The notes under the pieces are model-generated. The model did no database searches and had not been told where the DNA came from. It worked only from the letters and a program-made list of their open reading frames with translations. Below, piece by piece: positions 16,321-26,253 of a DNA stretch of 64,000 bases. The stretch covers positions 1-64,000 of the forward strand of contig NZ_JACJTR010000006.1 of assembly GCF_014698795.1 (NCBI RefSeq), written 5' to 3'. Positions within the stretch are counted from its first letter, which is position 1. Each line of letters starts with the position of its first letter. The translations under genes and the position numbers were made by a program. The DNA is from Nostoc sp. FACHB-892. Its GTDB lineage: Bacteria > Cyanobacteriota > Cyanobacteriia > Cyanobacteriales > Nostocaceae.

Positions 16321-19300
16321 ATGCAAATTATTCAATCTCCACTGAGAAATAATGTTCATCCACTTGGGGTAAGATCGTCTTTATCTAATCCCCAAACAAT
16401 GTTATTGAGAAAAGAGTCTCATTTTCTGCATTCACAAAGTAATGTTATTAGTCCAATACAAACTAAACCACCATTAGTCACATCATATAAATTTCTCTTA
16501 TTTCGTAAACATGAACCGTCGATACAACCTTTAATAGGTTGGGATACTCAAGATATAAATGGTGCGTTTCCATTACTTGAGTTTGATTCTTTTGATTCAA
16601 TAACTCCAGGAGAAAATAGTAGTGAATCAATCAAAGACGGTATTGCAGAGATAATGCCAACTAGCATTGAGAAAAATACGATTAATGATACCCCACAAAA
16701 ACTAAATACTAAAGGTAAATCTAAATCAATAAAAACAAATAAATCTCAACAGCCATCAGAAAAAAAGTCAAAACCGAAATCTAAGACTAAAAAAACAGTC
16801 AAATCAGCTGCAGCTAAAAATGTTGCTCAATTTGTTCATGAAAGCAACATTCCTATTAATCGTAATGAAGATAGCTTATTAGTATCAAAGGAGCCTCTGT
16901 CTGTTGAGGCTCCTTTGGATATCCCCAAATTACAACGGGATATTGCTTCAGAAAATACTACAAGTGATAATGATTCTGTTAGTAGTATAACAACATCAAC
17001 TTCGCCTAGTATTGAAGAAAACTCGTCTTTGTTCAGGAAGATTGCTAACGATGATCTCCGATTAAATTCTGAGTTACCATCTAGTTTGGCCAGCCCAAAG
17101 TCAGAAGCGATCACACCAAAAGTTAGTGCAACATCGCCTGAGATCGCTGAAGCACCAAAAATTAGGGCCACACCACCTGAGATTAGTGAAACAGCGAGCG
17201 CACCAAAAGTTAACGCCGCATCGCCTGAGACTGGTGAAACTGCAATTGCACCAAAAGTTAGCGCTACATCACCTGAGACTAGTGAAACAGTAATTGCACC
17301 AAAAATTACCTCTAAATCGCCTGAAACTGGTGAAACAGTAATTGCACCAAAAGTTAGTGCCACATTGCCTGAGACTGGTGAATTACCAGTAGTTAGTGCC
17401 ATATCACCTGAGATTAGTGAAGTACCAGTAGTCAGCGCCACACCCCCTGAGATTGGTGAAACTGCGATCGCACTAAAAGTTAGCACTGCATCACCTGAGA
17501 TTGCTGAAACTGCAATTGCACCAAAAGTTAGCGCTACATCACCTGAGACTGGTGAAACTGCGATCGCACCAAAAGTTAGCGCTACATCACCTAAGATTGG
17601 TGAAGTACTAGTAGTTAGCACTGCATCACCTGAGACTGGTGAAACCGCGATCGCACCAAAAGTTAGCACTGCATCACCTGAGATTGCTGAAACTGCAATT
17701 GCACCAAAAGTTAGCACTACATCACCTGAGATTCTTGAAGCACCAGCAGTTAGCACTACATCATCTGAGACTGGTGAAACTGCGATTGCACCAAAAGTTA
17801 GCACTGCATCACCTGAGATTGGTGAAACCGTGATCGCACCAAAAGTTAGCGCTACATCATCTGAGACTGGTGAAACTGCGATCGCACCAAAAGTTAGCAC
17901 TACATCACCTGAGATTCTTGAAGCACCAGCAGTTAGCACTACATCATCTGAGACTGGTGAAACTGCGATCACACCAAAAGTTAGCACTGCATCACCTGAG
18001 ATTGGTGAAGTACCAGTAGTTAAGGCTACATCATCTGAGACTAGTGAAACTGCGATCGCACCAAAAGTTAGCACTACATCATCTGAGACTGGTGAAACTG
18101 CGATCACACCAAAAGTTAGCACTGCATCACCTGAGATTGGTGAAGTACCAGTAGTTAAGGCTACATCATCTGAGACTAGTGAAACTGCGATCGCACCAAA
18201 AGTTAGCGCTACCTCACCTGAGACTAGTGAAACTGCGATCGCACCAAAAGTTAGCACTGCATCACCTGAGATTGGTGAAGTACCAGTAGTTAGCACTACA
18301 TCACCTGAGATTGGTGAAGTACCAAAAGTTAGCACTGCATCACCTGAGATTGGTGAAACTGCGATCACACCAGTAGTTAGCACTACATCACCTGAGATTG
18401 GTGAAGTACCAAAAGTTAGCACTGCATCACCTGAGATTGGCGAAGTACTAGTAGTTAGCACTACATCACCTGAGATTGGTGAAACTGTGATCGCACCAAA
18501 AGTTAGCACTACATCATCTGAGACTAGTGAAACTGCCATCACACCAGTAGTTAGCACTACATCACCTGAGATTGGTGAAGTACCAAAAGTTAGCACTGCA
18601 TCACCTGAGATTGGCGAAGTACTAGTAGTTAGCGCTACATCACCTGAGACTAGTGAAACTGCGATCGCACCAAAAGTTAGCGCTACATCACCTGAGACTA
18701 GTGAAACTGCGATCGCACCAAAAGTTAGCGCTACATCACCTGAGACTAGTGAAACTGCGATCGCACCAAAAGTTAGCACTACATCACCTGAGATTGGTGA
18801 TGTACCAAAAGTTAGCGCTAAATCATCTGAGACTAGTGAAACTGCCATCGCACCAAAAGTTACCACCACATCACCTGAGATTGGTGAAGTACCAGTAGTT
18901 AGCACTACATCACCTGAGATTGGTGAACTACCAAAAGTTAGCACTACATCATCTGAGACTAGTGAAACTGCGATCACACCAGTAGTTAGCACTACATCAC
19001 CTGAGATTGGTGAAGTACCAAAAGTTAGCACTGCATCACCTGAGATTGGTGAAGTACCAAAAGTTAGCACTACATTATCTGAGACTGGTGAAACTGCGAT
19101 CACACCAAAAGTTAGCGCTACATCACCTGAGACTAGTGAAACTGCGATCGCACCAAAAGTTAGCACTGCATTACCTGAGATTGGCGAAGTACTAGTAGTT
19201 AGCACTACATTATCTGAGACTGATGAAACTGCGATCGCACCAAAAGTTAGCGCTACCTCACCTGAGATTGGTGAAGTACCAGTAGTTAGCGCTACATCAT

Positions 19301-20634
19301 CTGAGACTAGTGAAACTGCGATCGCACCAAAAGTTACCACCACATCACCTGAGACTGTTGAATTACCAGTAGTTAGCACTACATCACCTGAGATTGGTGA
19401 AGTACCAAAAGTTAGCGCTACATCATCTGAGATTAGTGAAACTGCGATCGCACCAAAAGTTACCACCACATCACCTGAGACTGTTGAATTACCAGTAGTT
19501 AGCACTACATCACCTGAGATTGGTGAAGTACCAAAAGTTAGCGCTACATCATCTGAGATTAGTGAAACTGCGATCGCACCAAAAGTTACCACCACATCAC
19601 CTGAGACTGTTGAAGTACCAGTAGTTAGCACTACATCACCTGAGATTCATGAAACTGCAAGTATTTTCAAGAAAACTGTTGACAGTGAACAAACAGTAGA
19701 ATCAAAATTTTCCTTTGCGGTAACAAATCCTGAAATATCAACCTTTGTTGATACCTCAGATAATCCAACCTCCCCACAAGATCAGGTAAGCACACCACCT
19801 GAAGTTGAGCAAAATAGTTTACAAACACCTAATTTTAAGAAATCAGAAGAAAAAACTTCTCCAGAAACTCCGACTAAAGTCGATTCTTTTCCAGACACTT
19901 CATTACAGCTAAAAAGTGCTAAACCTCACTCACCTCAGATATCTAATTCTTTAATTCCCTCTTCTTTAGGGTTGGATGTTGGAAGACAGAAGCTTTCCAT
20001 CCTCAATTCTCCACAGCTTAATACTCTTCAAAACAAAACAACTGACGTGAGTAAACCTTCATCTCAATACTCATCGCCTACCTTGATTTTCCGAAAACTA
20101 AAGCTCACTAATCATACACCTTCCCAACAGTCAGATACACCCTCTCAATGGTCAAGTGTAGAAGAATTACTAAATGGAAATAATGAGCAATTTACTAGTT
20201 TACAACGGTCAGATACACCCTCTCAATGGTCAAGCGTAGAAGAATTACTAAATGGAAACAATGATCAAATCACTAATGATGGAAAATCTAAGAAGCAGAA
20301 GTCATCAGAATCGTCACAAGTTTTTGCTAAACACCTTCCTTCAGCAAAAGGCTTTGCTGCTGGTCGAAAGGCAACTCCACCCGACATATCTAGAAGAGAA
20401 ATAAAACCCGTAACTCACACGATAAAGAACACTTATTTGTCTTCTGAAGATGATAAAGATGATAAGGTTGATTTGTCTTGTAGAGGAAATCATAAAGGAA
20501 ATCATAAAAGTAATAATAAAGGTGATACAGCTGATTTTGAAGCTCTAGTCCGTGAAATTTATAACAGATTACGGCACCGGATAGAAATTGAGCGAGAGCG
20601 GCATGGTCATTACTCTGGTCGAGCACCCTGGTAA
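16321..20634 (+). CDS. Giant Ser/Thr/Pro-rich tandem-repeat CIS protein with Afp6-like C-terminal helix
   Basis: The 1437-residue protein starts with a short non-repetitive region (SPLRNNVHPLGVRSSLSNPQ), then Lys/Ser-rich linkers (residues about 120-165). Residues about 260-1105 are an array of two interleaved units: 16-residue SATSPETSETAIAPKV types and 13-residue STTSPEIGEVPVV types. Later it has a 2-fold copy of SDTPSQWSSVEELLNGNN. It ends with a conserved-looking helix EALVREIYNRLRHRIEIERERHG and YSGRAPW. The repeat region is predicted to be extended and disordered. The gene sits between tube initiator and CIS tube protein, so the C-terminal helix probably joins the baseplate while the repeats form a long tether or spacer; this is inferred. 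Signal peptide and membrane segments are absent. Confidence 0.85.
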   Translation: MQIIQSPLRNNVHPLGVRSSLSNPQTMLLRKESHFLHSQSNVISPIQTKPPLVTSYKFLLFRKHEPSIQPLIGWDTQDINGAFPLLEFDSFDSITPGENSSESIKDGIAEIMPTSIEKNTINDTPQKLNTKGKSKSIKTNKSQQPSEKKSKPKSKTKKTVKSAAAKNVAQFVHESNIPINRNEDSLLVSKEPLSVEAPLDIPKLQRDIASENTTSDNDSVSSITTSTSPSIEENSSLFRKIANDDLRLNSELPSSLASPKSEAITPKVSATSPEIAEAPKIRATPPEISETASAPKVNAASPETGETAIAPKVSATSPETSETVIAPKITSKSPETGETVIAPKVSATLPETGELPVVSAISPEISEVPVVSATPPEIGETAIALKVSTASPEIAETAIAPKVSATSPETGETAIAPKVSATSPKIGEVLVVSTASPETGETAIAPKVSTASPEIAETAIAPKVSTTSPEILEAPAVSTTSSETGETAIAPKVSTASPEIGETVIAPKVSATSSETGETAIAPKVSTTSPEILEAPAVSTTSSETGETAITPKVSTASPEIGEVPVVKATSSETSETAIAPKVSTTSSETGETAITPKVSTASPEIGEVPVVKATSSETSETAIAPKVSATSPETSETAIAPKVSTASPEIGEVPVVSTTSPEIGEVPKVSTASPEIGETAITPVVSTTSPEIGEVPKVSTASPEIGEVLVVSTTSPEIGETVIAPKVSTTSSETSETAITPVVSTTSPEIGEVPKVSTASPEIGEVLVVSATSPETSETAIAPKVSATSPETSETAIAPKVSATSPETSETAIAPKVSTTSPEIGDVPKVSAKSSETSETAIAPKVTTTSPEIGEVPVVSTTSPEIGELPKVSTTSSETSETAITPVVSTTSPEIGEVPKVSTASPEIGEVPKVSTTLSETGETAITPKVSATSPETSETAIAPKVSTALPEIGEVLVVSTTLSETDETAIAPKVSATSPEIGEVPVVSATSSETSETAIAPKVTTTSPETVELPVVSTTSPEIGEVPKVSATSSEISETAIAPKVTTTSPETVELPVVSTTSPEIGEVPKVSATSSEISETAIAPKVTTTSPETVEVPVVSTTSPEIHETASIFKKTVDSEQTVESKFSFAVTNPEISTFVDTSDNPTSPQDQVSTPPEVEQNSLQTPNFKKSEEKTSPETPTKVDSFPDTSLQLKSAKPHSPQISNSLIPSSLGLDVGRQKLSILNSPQLNTLQNKTTDVSKPSSQYSSPTLIFRKLKLTNHTPSQQSDTPSQWSSVEELLNGNNEQFTSLQRSDTPSQWSSVEELLNGNNDQITNDGKSKKQKSSESSQVFAKHLPSAKGFAAGRKATPPDISRREIKPVTHTIKNTYLSSEDDKDDKVDLSCRGNHKGNHKSNNKGDTADFEALVREIYNRLRHRIEIERERHGHYSGRAPW
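17100..19660 (+). repeat. Coding tandem-repeat array (48- and 39-bp units)
   Basis: About 2.5 kb of in-frame repeats alternate 48-bp units (containing GCGATCGCACCAAAAGTTAG) and 39-bp units (containing GAAGTACCAGTAGTTAGC). Higher-order duplications are visible, for example blocks near 17740-17990 and the threefold block at 19330-19620. All unit lengths are multiples of three, so copy changes keep the frame. The periodicity also leaves the opposite strand free of stops over this span; that reverse frame is not a gene. Confidence 0.95.
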
Positions 20635-20672
20635 ATTCTCATTTAATAATTAATTTTAGGAGAAATACTCAA

Positions 20673-21212
20673 ATGGAAACTCCCGATATTATTGAGATTG
20701 AAAAGCTTAAATCAACACTTGAGAAAGCTAAACTTATAGCTTATAACGGTGAAGCGCCAGATATTGAATTAATGTTTAATCCCACAGACATTAGTTTTAC
20801 TCGGACTGTTAACTGGGAATGTCAGGTAGGTAATAGAGGAACTACTCTACTTCCTAAAGTAAATTTTTCTGGAGTTGATCCTTACAGATTCACACTCCAA
20901 CAGTTGGTCTATGATACTTATGAAACAAAAAAATCTGTTATGGAGTATATAGACAAAATTAAGAAAGGTGTAGAAGCTATTGAAAACACAGATGACAGTC
21001 GTCCACCTGTTTACATATTCACATGGGGATCAGAGTATTTTTATTGTGTAATCACGTCTTTAACTTACACTTTAAATATGTTTCTGAGTGATGGTACACC
21101 AGTAAGGGCATTGGTAGATATAGACTTGCAAGAAGTAGATAAAGTAAACCTTCCTGGAGGAAGTAGTTCGGCTTCTGGAGGCACAAATAATCTGCTAGAT
21201 CCAAGAATATGA
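20673..21212 (+). CDS. CIS tube-type (Afp7/Pvc7-like) baseplate protein
   Basis: The 179-residue protein has the N-terminal CIS tube domain signature: KAKLIAYNGEAPDIELMFNPTDISFTRTVNW, then FSGVDPYRFTLQQLVYDTYETKKSV and YIFTWGSEYFYCVITSLTYTLNMFLSDGTPVRALVDIDL. In Afp/PVC-type systems this protein links the spike to the tube. The LysM-like C-terminal part seen in many relatives is replaced by a short Gly/Ser tail. A TTTTAGGAGAAATACTCAA ribosome site precedes the ATG. Confidence 0.9.
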   Translation: METPDIIEIEKLKSTLEKAKLIAYNGEAPDIELMFNPTDISFTRTVNWECQVGNRGTTLLPKVNFSGVDPYRFTLQQLVYDTYETKKSVMEYIDKIKKGVEAIENTDDSRPPVYIFTWGSEYFYCVITSLTYTLNMFLSDGTPVRALVDIDLQEVDKVNLPGGSSSASGGTNNLLDPRI

Positions 21213-21304
21213 AAAAGTAATTAACCAAAGTAAGAAACACTAATTATTCATACCTTTGTCATTAAAGACTGCTCTGGAAATTTCATAGTTACAGAATAAT
21301 AGTT

Positions 21305-23266
21305 ATGTCTACAGAAAGCCTTTACTTAAGCAAACTTAAAATCCAGGTAGACGGAGAAACCGCTTCTCGTGAATTGATCAAAGATGTGTTGCAAATGACA
21401 ATAGAAGAAAGCTGTCATTTGCCAGCAATGTTTACGCTAGTAATACGTAATAGGTATGCTTCTACACCTGATACACCAGAAAACAAGCCTTGGCGACATG
21501 AGCAGTTGTTTAAAATTGGGAAAGGAATAAAATTGGGTTTTGGTTCGAGTACTACTCAAGATAAACATTTTACAGAGGTGATAGAAAAATTACTGTTTGA
21601 AGGTGAAATTACAGGGTTAGAAGTTAACTTCGATAAAAACAATACAGCTGATATCATTGTTCGTGGCTATGATATCTCCCATCGTCTTCATAGAGGCCGT
21701 TATAATCGTGCTTTTGAGAAAAAATTTGATAGCGACATAGTCGAAATAATACTTGGAGAAGTAGGAATACCAAAAGGCAATATAGAACATCCAGATGGCG
21801 AAGGACATAAGCATGAGTATGTCTTCGTAGAAAACCAAACTTATATGGAGTTTTTGCGGGAAAGGGCTGCCCGCATTGGTTTTGAACTATTTATGAGCGA
21901 TGGAAAAATGAATTTTTGCAAACCAAAAGCTCAGGGAGATTTAGCACTTAACTGGGGAGATAATATTAATAAATTTAGGGTTCGCGTCACCAGTGCTGAA
22001 CAAGTGAGTTCTGTGCAAGTACGTGCCTGGGACTATACTCAGAAAGAACCAATTATCGAAACAGCCAGTAAAGAAAAGCAACTAACTGAAACAGGTAATC
22101 AGCTAGGAAGTAGTACCAGTAGTGCGTTTTCCAATCTTAAGCCCTACGAAATGATTGTTGTAGATAAACCCGTTGCCAACGCAGAGCAAGCAAAGACTAT
22201 GGCTCAGGCTCTGTGTGATGAACTGGGAGGAGAATTTGTTTATGCAGATGCTGAAGCAGAAGGAAATCCTGAGATTCGACCAGGAAAGGTTATTAGTCTT
22301 GAGAAGATAGGCGATCGCTATAGTGGGAAGTATTATGTAACAGACACACGCCATTACATGGATAAGCGGATTTATAAAACTGATTTTAGCGTGCGGGGAC
22401 TACGTTCTGGTAACTTATTCACAACATTATCCACAGAAAAACGCCTACGCCCATCTCAGACTTTATTAATAGGAATTGTGACAAATAACAGAGAAGACCC
22501 ACTTAAATTAGGCAGAGTGAAGGTCAAGTTTCCAACGCTTACAACAGATCATGAAAGTAACTGGGCGAGAGTTGTATCTGTAGGAGCAGGCCCAGACAGA
22601 GGTTTCGACTGTTTACCAGAGGTAGACGATGAAGTTTTGGTAGGTTTTGAGCATGGCGATATCACCCGTCCCTACGTTCTTGGCGGGTTATGGAACGGTA
22701 AGGCTGCACCACCAGAAAGTGTAGATAACTCAGTTGGAGAAAACGGTGTAAGATTACGTACCTTTAAAACTCGTGTAGGTCACACTCTACAGTTTATCGA
22801 TGAGGAAAAAGGATTGGAAAAGGCAGGTATTAGGCTCAAAACTAAAGAGGGTCATCGAATATATATGAATGATGACGATAACCTAATGAATAGCGCAATA
22901 AGTCTTAGAACTAAAGGCAGTAATAAAATTGACATGAACGACAGCCTCAATACTATTTCAGTTAGTGGTGATTCTTTTCTGTCATTAGGTGCTAGTAACG
23001 GTGTATTCATATCATCAACCCTTGGATACGTAAGTATGTCAACAACGGTTGGAAAGATAAGTATTTCAACAACGCTTGGACCTATAGAAATGTCAACAAA
23101 GCTTGGAAAAATGGATATCTTCACAGGTATTGGAGCCATAGGCATCCTATCAGGGGGGCCGGTTTCAATCACAGGTGTTCCTGTGATTACGAACCCTCTT
23201 CCTATTATGGGACCTGTCGTTCCTCCCACTCCTATTCCCACTCCTCCTCCTCCTATTCCTAAATAA
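21305..23266 (+). CDS. VgrG-like tail spike protein
   Basis: The 653-residue protein combines the gp27-like hub (residues about 1-370, including TYMEFLRERAARIGFELFMSDGKMNF), the OB-fold of gp5/VgrG (GIVTNNREDPLKLGRVKVKFP, then WARVVSVGAGPDRGFDCLPEVDDEVLVGFEHGD, PYVLGGLWNGKAAPP) and a beta-helical needle with short repeats (MSTTVGKISISTTLGPIEMST). It ends in a Pro-rich tail (PPTPIPTPPPPIPK) rather than an effector. It forms the trimeric spike at the tube tip. No separate PAAR gene follows. Confidence 0.95.
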   Translation: MSTESLYLSKLKIQVDGETASRELIKDVLQMTIEESCHLPAMFTLVIRNRYASTPDTPENKPWRHEQLFKIGKGIKLGFGSSTTQDKHFTEVIEKLLFEGEITGLEVNFDKNNTADIIVRGYDISHRLHRGRYNRAFEKKFDSDIVEIILGEVGIPKGNIEHPDGEGHKHEYVFVENQTYMEFLRERAARIGFELFMSDGKMNFCKPKAQGDLALNWGDNINKFRVRVTSAEQVSSVQVRAWDYTQKEPIIETASKEKQLTETGNQLGSSTSSAFSNLKPYEMIVVDKPVANAEQAKTMAQALCDELGGEFVYADAEAEGNPEIRPGKVISLEKIGDRYSGKYYVTDTRHYMDKRIYKTDFSVRGLRSGNLFTTLSTEKRLRPSQTLLIGIVTNNREDPLKLGRVKVKFPTLTTDHESNWARVVSVGAGPDRGFDCLPEVDDEVLVGFEHGDITRPYVLGGLWNGKAAPPESVDNSVGENGVRLRTFKTRVGHTLQFIDEEKGLEKAGIRLKTKEGHRIYMNDDDNLMNSAISLRTKGSNKIDMNDSLNTISVSGDSFLSLGASNGVFISSTLGYVSMSTTVGKISISTTLGPIEMSTKLGKMDIFTGIGAIGILSGGPVSITGVPVITNPLPIMGPVVPPTPIPTPPPPIPK

Positions 23267-23405
23267 GTTAGCTACCTCTCCTTGACGTTCCCCTGTGCTC
23301 CTCTACTCTATGCCTCTTCAACCTAGACCTTTGGCGAATAGGCTTAAACCTTCTGTGCCGATATCTTTAAAAATATCCATGTAACAGCTGTCTAAGTAGC
23401 ACGAT

Positions 23406-23819
23406 ATGGTTTATAGTCGGCAAAAAGACTATTTAGGGACAGGTTGGGCTTATCCACTGCACTTGAGTGTGCAAGGTGGGATACAACTTAGCCGTGAAGA
23501 TCAAAAAGTTAAAGAATCTATTTGGATTATCCTCCGCACGGGAGTAGGTGAGCGGGTTTATCGACCTAAGTTTGGTTCGCGCTTGTCAGAACTAGCGTTT
23601 GCACCTATGAATAGCGATACCTTACTACGAATCCGTCTTTATGTCTTAGAAGCTTTAGAAGTTTGGGAACCACGCATTATTATCGATCAAGTTCTAACTG
23701 ATCCTGACCCTGTACGTGGCAAAGTAGACATCATCATTAATTATCGGCTCAAAGACAGTCACAATATTTATAGCTTTGTTTATCCTTATTATTTAGTTTC
23801 AGCTGGGGAGGAGTCGTGA
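23406..23819 (+). CDS. GPW/gp25-family baseplate protein
   Basis: This 137-residue protein has the gp25 core: DQKVKESIWIILRTGVGERVYRPKFGSRLSELAFAPMN, including the conserved EXR-type region near VGERVYRPKFG. gp25 links the baseplate inner ring to the first sheath layer. Its stop overlaps the next gene by four bases (GTGA), coupling it to the gpJ-like protein. Confidence 0.95.
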   Translation: MVYSRQKDYLGTGWAYPLHLSVQGGIQLSREDQKVKESIWIILRTGVGERVYRPKFGSRLSELAFAPMNSDTLLRIRLYVLEALEVWEPRIIIDQVLTDPDPVRGKVDIIINYRLKDSHNIYSFVYPYYLVSAGEES

Positions 23820-26026
23820 ACTTTGACTTTCTACCGAAATTACCTTCTTCCAAGTTAGACGATCGCACCTTCGATGATCTGGTAGAAGAGTGTGTTCTGC
23901 GTATTCCTCGCTACTGTCCAGAATGGACAGACCACAACCTCAGCGACCCAGGGATTACGCTAATTGAGTTATTCGCTTGGTTAACTGACCAGATGTTGCT
24001 CAGATTTAACCAAGTACCTCAAAAAAATTATATAGCTTTCCTAGAATTACTGGGTATTCGTCTCCAGCCTCCCGCCCCAGCCCACACGGAATTAACTTTT
24101 TATTTAAGCGCTGGACTACCTGAAGCCTACACTATACCAGCAGGATTAGAAGCCGCAACTATCCGGACTCAGACAACAGAAGCTATCATCTTCAGGACAG
24201 ATTCTCCTCTAATTATCGGTAAACCCCGCATACAACACTTCTTAACTGCTCAAAGTAGCGAAGACATTCCCCAATCTCTGCGAGAAAGATTTACAAGTTC
24301 GTGGACTCGTCAATCTGACGGTTACTGGACAGGTAGTGAACAGCCGATATTTGAAGAGGAACCCCAACCTGGTAACTGCTTTTATTTAGCGATCAATTCT
24401 GATGATCCTCTAGATGGTAATGTTCTAGATGTTACTTTTCGAGGAGCCGCAGCGACGCCTACTGGTATTAACCCCAATCAACCACCTCGGAAGTGGGAAG
24501 CCTGGGATGGGGAAAATTGGCAATCAGTTTTATTGCAAGAGTCAGATGATAAGACTCGCGGGTTCAGTTTTTACGAAATCGTCCAACAGAATGAAAGTGG
24601 AAACTCCTCTGTAGGAGCAACAGTCCGTCTCCATTTACCGCAAAATTGGCCTGTAACCAACTTTACCTCTTACCGAGGTCGCTGGCTGCGCTGTACCTTT
24701 ACTATCTCAGAAACAAATCAATCCGGTTACAATAATCCACCAAGGATTGCTGGTTTAGCAGTGCGGTCAATTGGCGGTACAGTTAGGGCTAGTCACAGTA
24801 AGCTGATTCAAGATGAACGTCTAGGAATTAGTAATGGTAAACCCGGACAGACTTTTGAATTATATGCTGCACCGATTTTAGAACGCACAGAAAATGAATA
24901 TATCCTAGTTACACCCGCTGGTGGTTTGCCTCAGAGGTGGACTGAAGTGAAAGATTTTGCTGATTCTGGACCCCAAGACCTACACTACACTGTCGATTCC
25001 CTCACTGCTAGAATCCAATTTGGGCCGCTGATTCGAGAACCTAGCCAACTCAAACAGCAAACCCAGGTGCGATCGCGAATCCAGCAACCACTACTAGACG
25101 ACACATCTGTACAAGTTAGCACTCTGGAAAACAACCAATCTGAACACCAATACGGTGCAATTCCTCCCCGTGGTTCAGAAATTAAGATGGTTGCTTATCG
25201 CATAGGTGGTGGTAGAAAAGGCAATGTTCAAACTGGGGCAATCCAGTTTTTGCAGTCTGCATATCCGTATGTTACTAGGGTGATAAATTTAAAACCAGCA
25301 ATCAATGGTGCAGATGCCGAGTCGCTGGAGCAAGCTGTGATTAAGGCTCCCCGCATCCTCCGCACCCGCGATCGCGCCGTCACTGCCGAAGATTTTGAAG
25401 TTTTAGCTCAACAGGCAGGCAGAGGGGCGATCGCTCGTGTTCGCTGTTTGCCAGCGAATTCTCAAAGACAAGCTGGTATAGTTAGTTTAGTAGTAGTTCC
25501 ATTCGCAAATACAGATGCGATCACTCAAGGAAAAGGTATAGCACCAGAAGAATTTGGTTTGAGTATCGCGCTTCAAGAGCAAATTTCGAATTATTTAAAT
25601 GAAAGACGGTTATTAGGAGTACAAGTAGAGTTACAAGAACCAAATTATGTAGGCGTTTCTGTGCAGACAGAAATTGCTCTAGAGCCAGCCTATGAAAATC
25701 CCTTTGCCAGAGAGGAAATTCTCCGCAACTTAAGGGTGGCGCTGTATAAATATTTAAATCCATTAACGGGAGGGATAGACGGCAGAGGTTGGCCATTTGG
25801 GCGACCCGTTTATACATCGGATATTGTGGCATTACTCCAACAAACCACAGGCGTGCGTCATTTAGGCCCCGTCTTGCTGTTTCCCATCCGCAAGCAAGGG
25901 GAAAATTGGAGACGACAATCATCACCAGAACAGTTGATCGACCCAGGATCAGAAGGTTTGATATGTTCTTGGGCTGATAATAATCTGCGTTCAAATCACG
26001 ACATTCAAATAATTCGTAATTCGTAA
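23816..26026 (+). CDS. gpJ/gp6-like baseplate wedge protein
   Basis: The 736-residue protein is a putative baseplate assembly protein: the start holds CPEWTDHNLSDPGITLIELFAWLTDQMLLRFNQVP, and the C-terminal half holds APRILRTRDRAVTAEDFEVLAQQ, NYLNERRLLGVQVELQEPNYVGVSV and GGIDGRGWPFGRPVYTSDIVALLQQ. gp6/gpJ dimers form the wedges of the baseplate. The start is GTG at 23816, four bases inside gp25. The last residues (IQIIRNS) come from an AATTCGTAAT dispersed repeat that overlaps the stop. The 227-bp spacer after it is low-complexity repeat DNA (TCCCCCACTCC-type and GGCTACGCTCAGG-type). Confidence 0.95.
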   Translation: MNFDFLPKLPSSKLDDRTFDDLVEECVLRIPRYCPEWTDHNLSDPGITLIELFAWLTDQMLLRFNQVPQKNYIAFLELLGIRLQPPAPAHTELTFYLSAGLPEAYTIPAGLEAATIRTQTTEAIIFRTDSPLIIGKPRIQHFLTAQSSEDIPQSLRERFTSSWTRQSDGYWTGSEQPIFEEEPQPGNCFYLAINSDDPLDGNVLDVTFRGAAATPTGINPNQPPRKWEAWDGENWQSVLLQESDDKTRGFSFYEIVQQNESGNSSVGATVRLHLPQNWPVTNFTSYRGRWLRCTFTISETNQSGYNNPPRIAGLAVRSIGGTVRASHSKLIQDERLGISNGKPGQTFELYAAPILERTENEYILVTPAGGLPQRWTEVKDFADSGPQDLHYTVDSLTARIQFGPLIREPSQLKQQTQVRSRIQQPLLDDTSVQVSTLENNQSEHQYGAIPPRGSEIKMVAYRIGGGRKGNVQTGAIQFLQSAYPYVTRVINLKPAINGADAESLEQAVIKAPRILRTRDRAVTAEDFEVLAQQAGRGAIARVRCLPANSQRQAGIVSLVVVPFANTDAITQGKGIAPEEFGLSIALQEQISNYLNERRLLGVQVELQEPNYVGVSVQTEIALEPAYENPFAREEILRNLRVALYKYLNPLTGGIDGRGWPFGRPVYTSDIVALLQQTTGVRHLGPVLLFPIRKQGENWRRQSSPEQLIDPGSEGLICSWADNNLRSNHDIQIIRNS

Positions 26027-26253
26027 TATTTCGGCTTACCTAGACTCCCTTCGGCTACGCTCAGGGCGAGTCGCTCGGCACAAGTCGCTCAATACAAGTT
26101 CTTAATTCGTCATTTGGAAGGAGTCAAGGGTCAAGGATCAAGAGTTATTCTTATTTTCCTCCTTCGCGTAGCAAGATCCCGAAGGGTACGGCTCAGGCTT
26201 CTCTCCTTGTCACCCCTGCCCCCGCTCCCCCACTCCCCTACTCCCCCACTCCT

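Noticed and set aside
16836-19631. 931-codon open frame on the minus strand opposite the repeat protein
   Set aside because: It is a by-product of the 48/39-bp periodicity; no start site, and it ends where the repeats end.
25521-25994. 157-codon minus-strand frame inside the gpJ-like gene
   Set aside because: Shadow of a well-supported baseplate gene.
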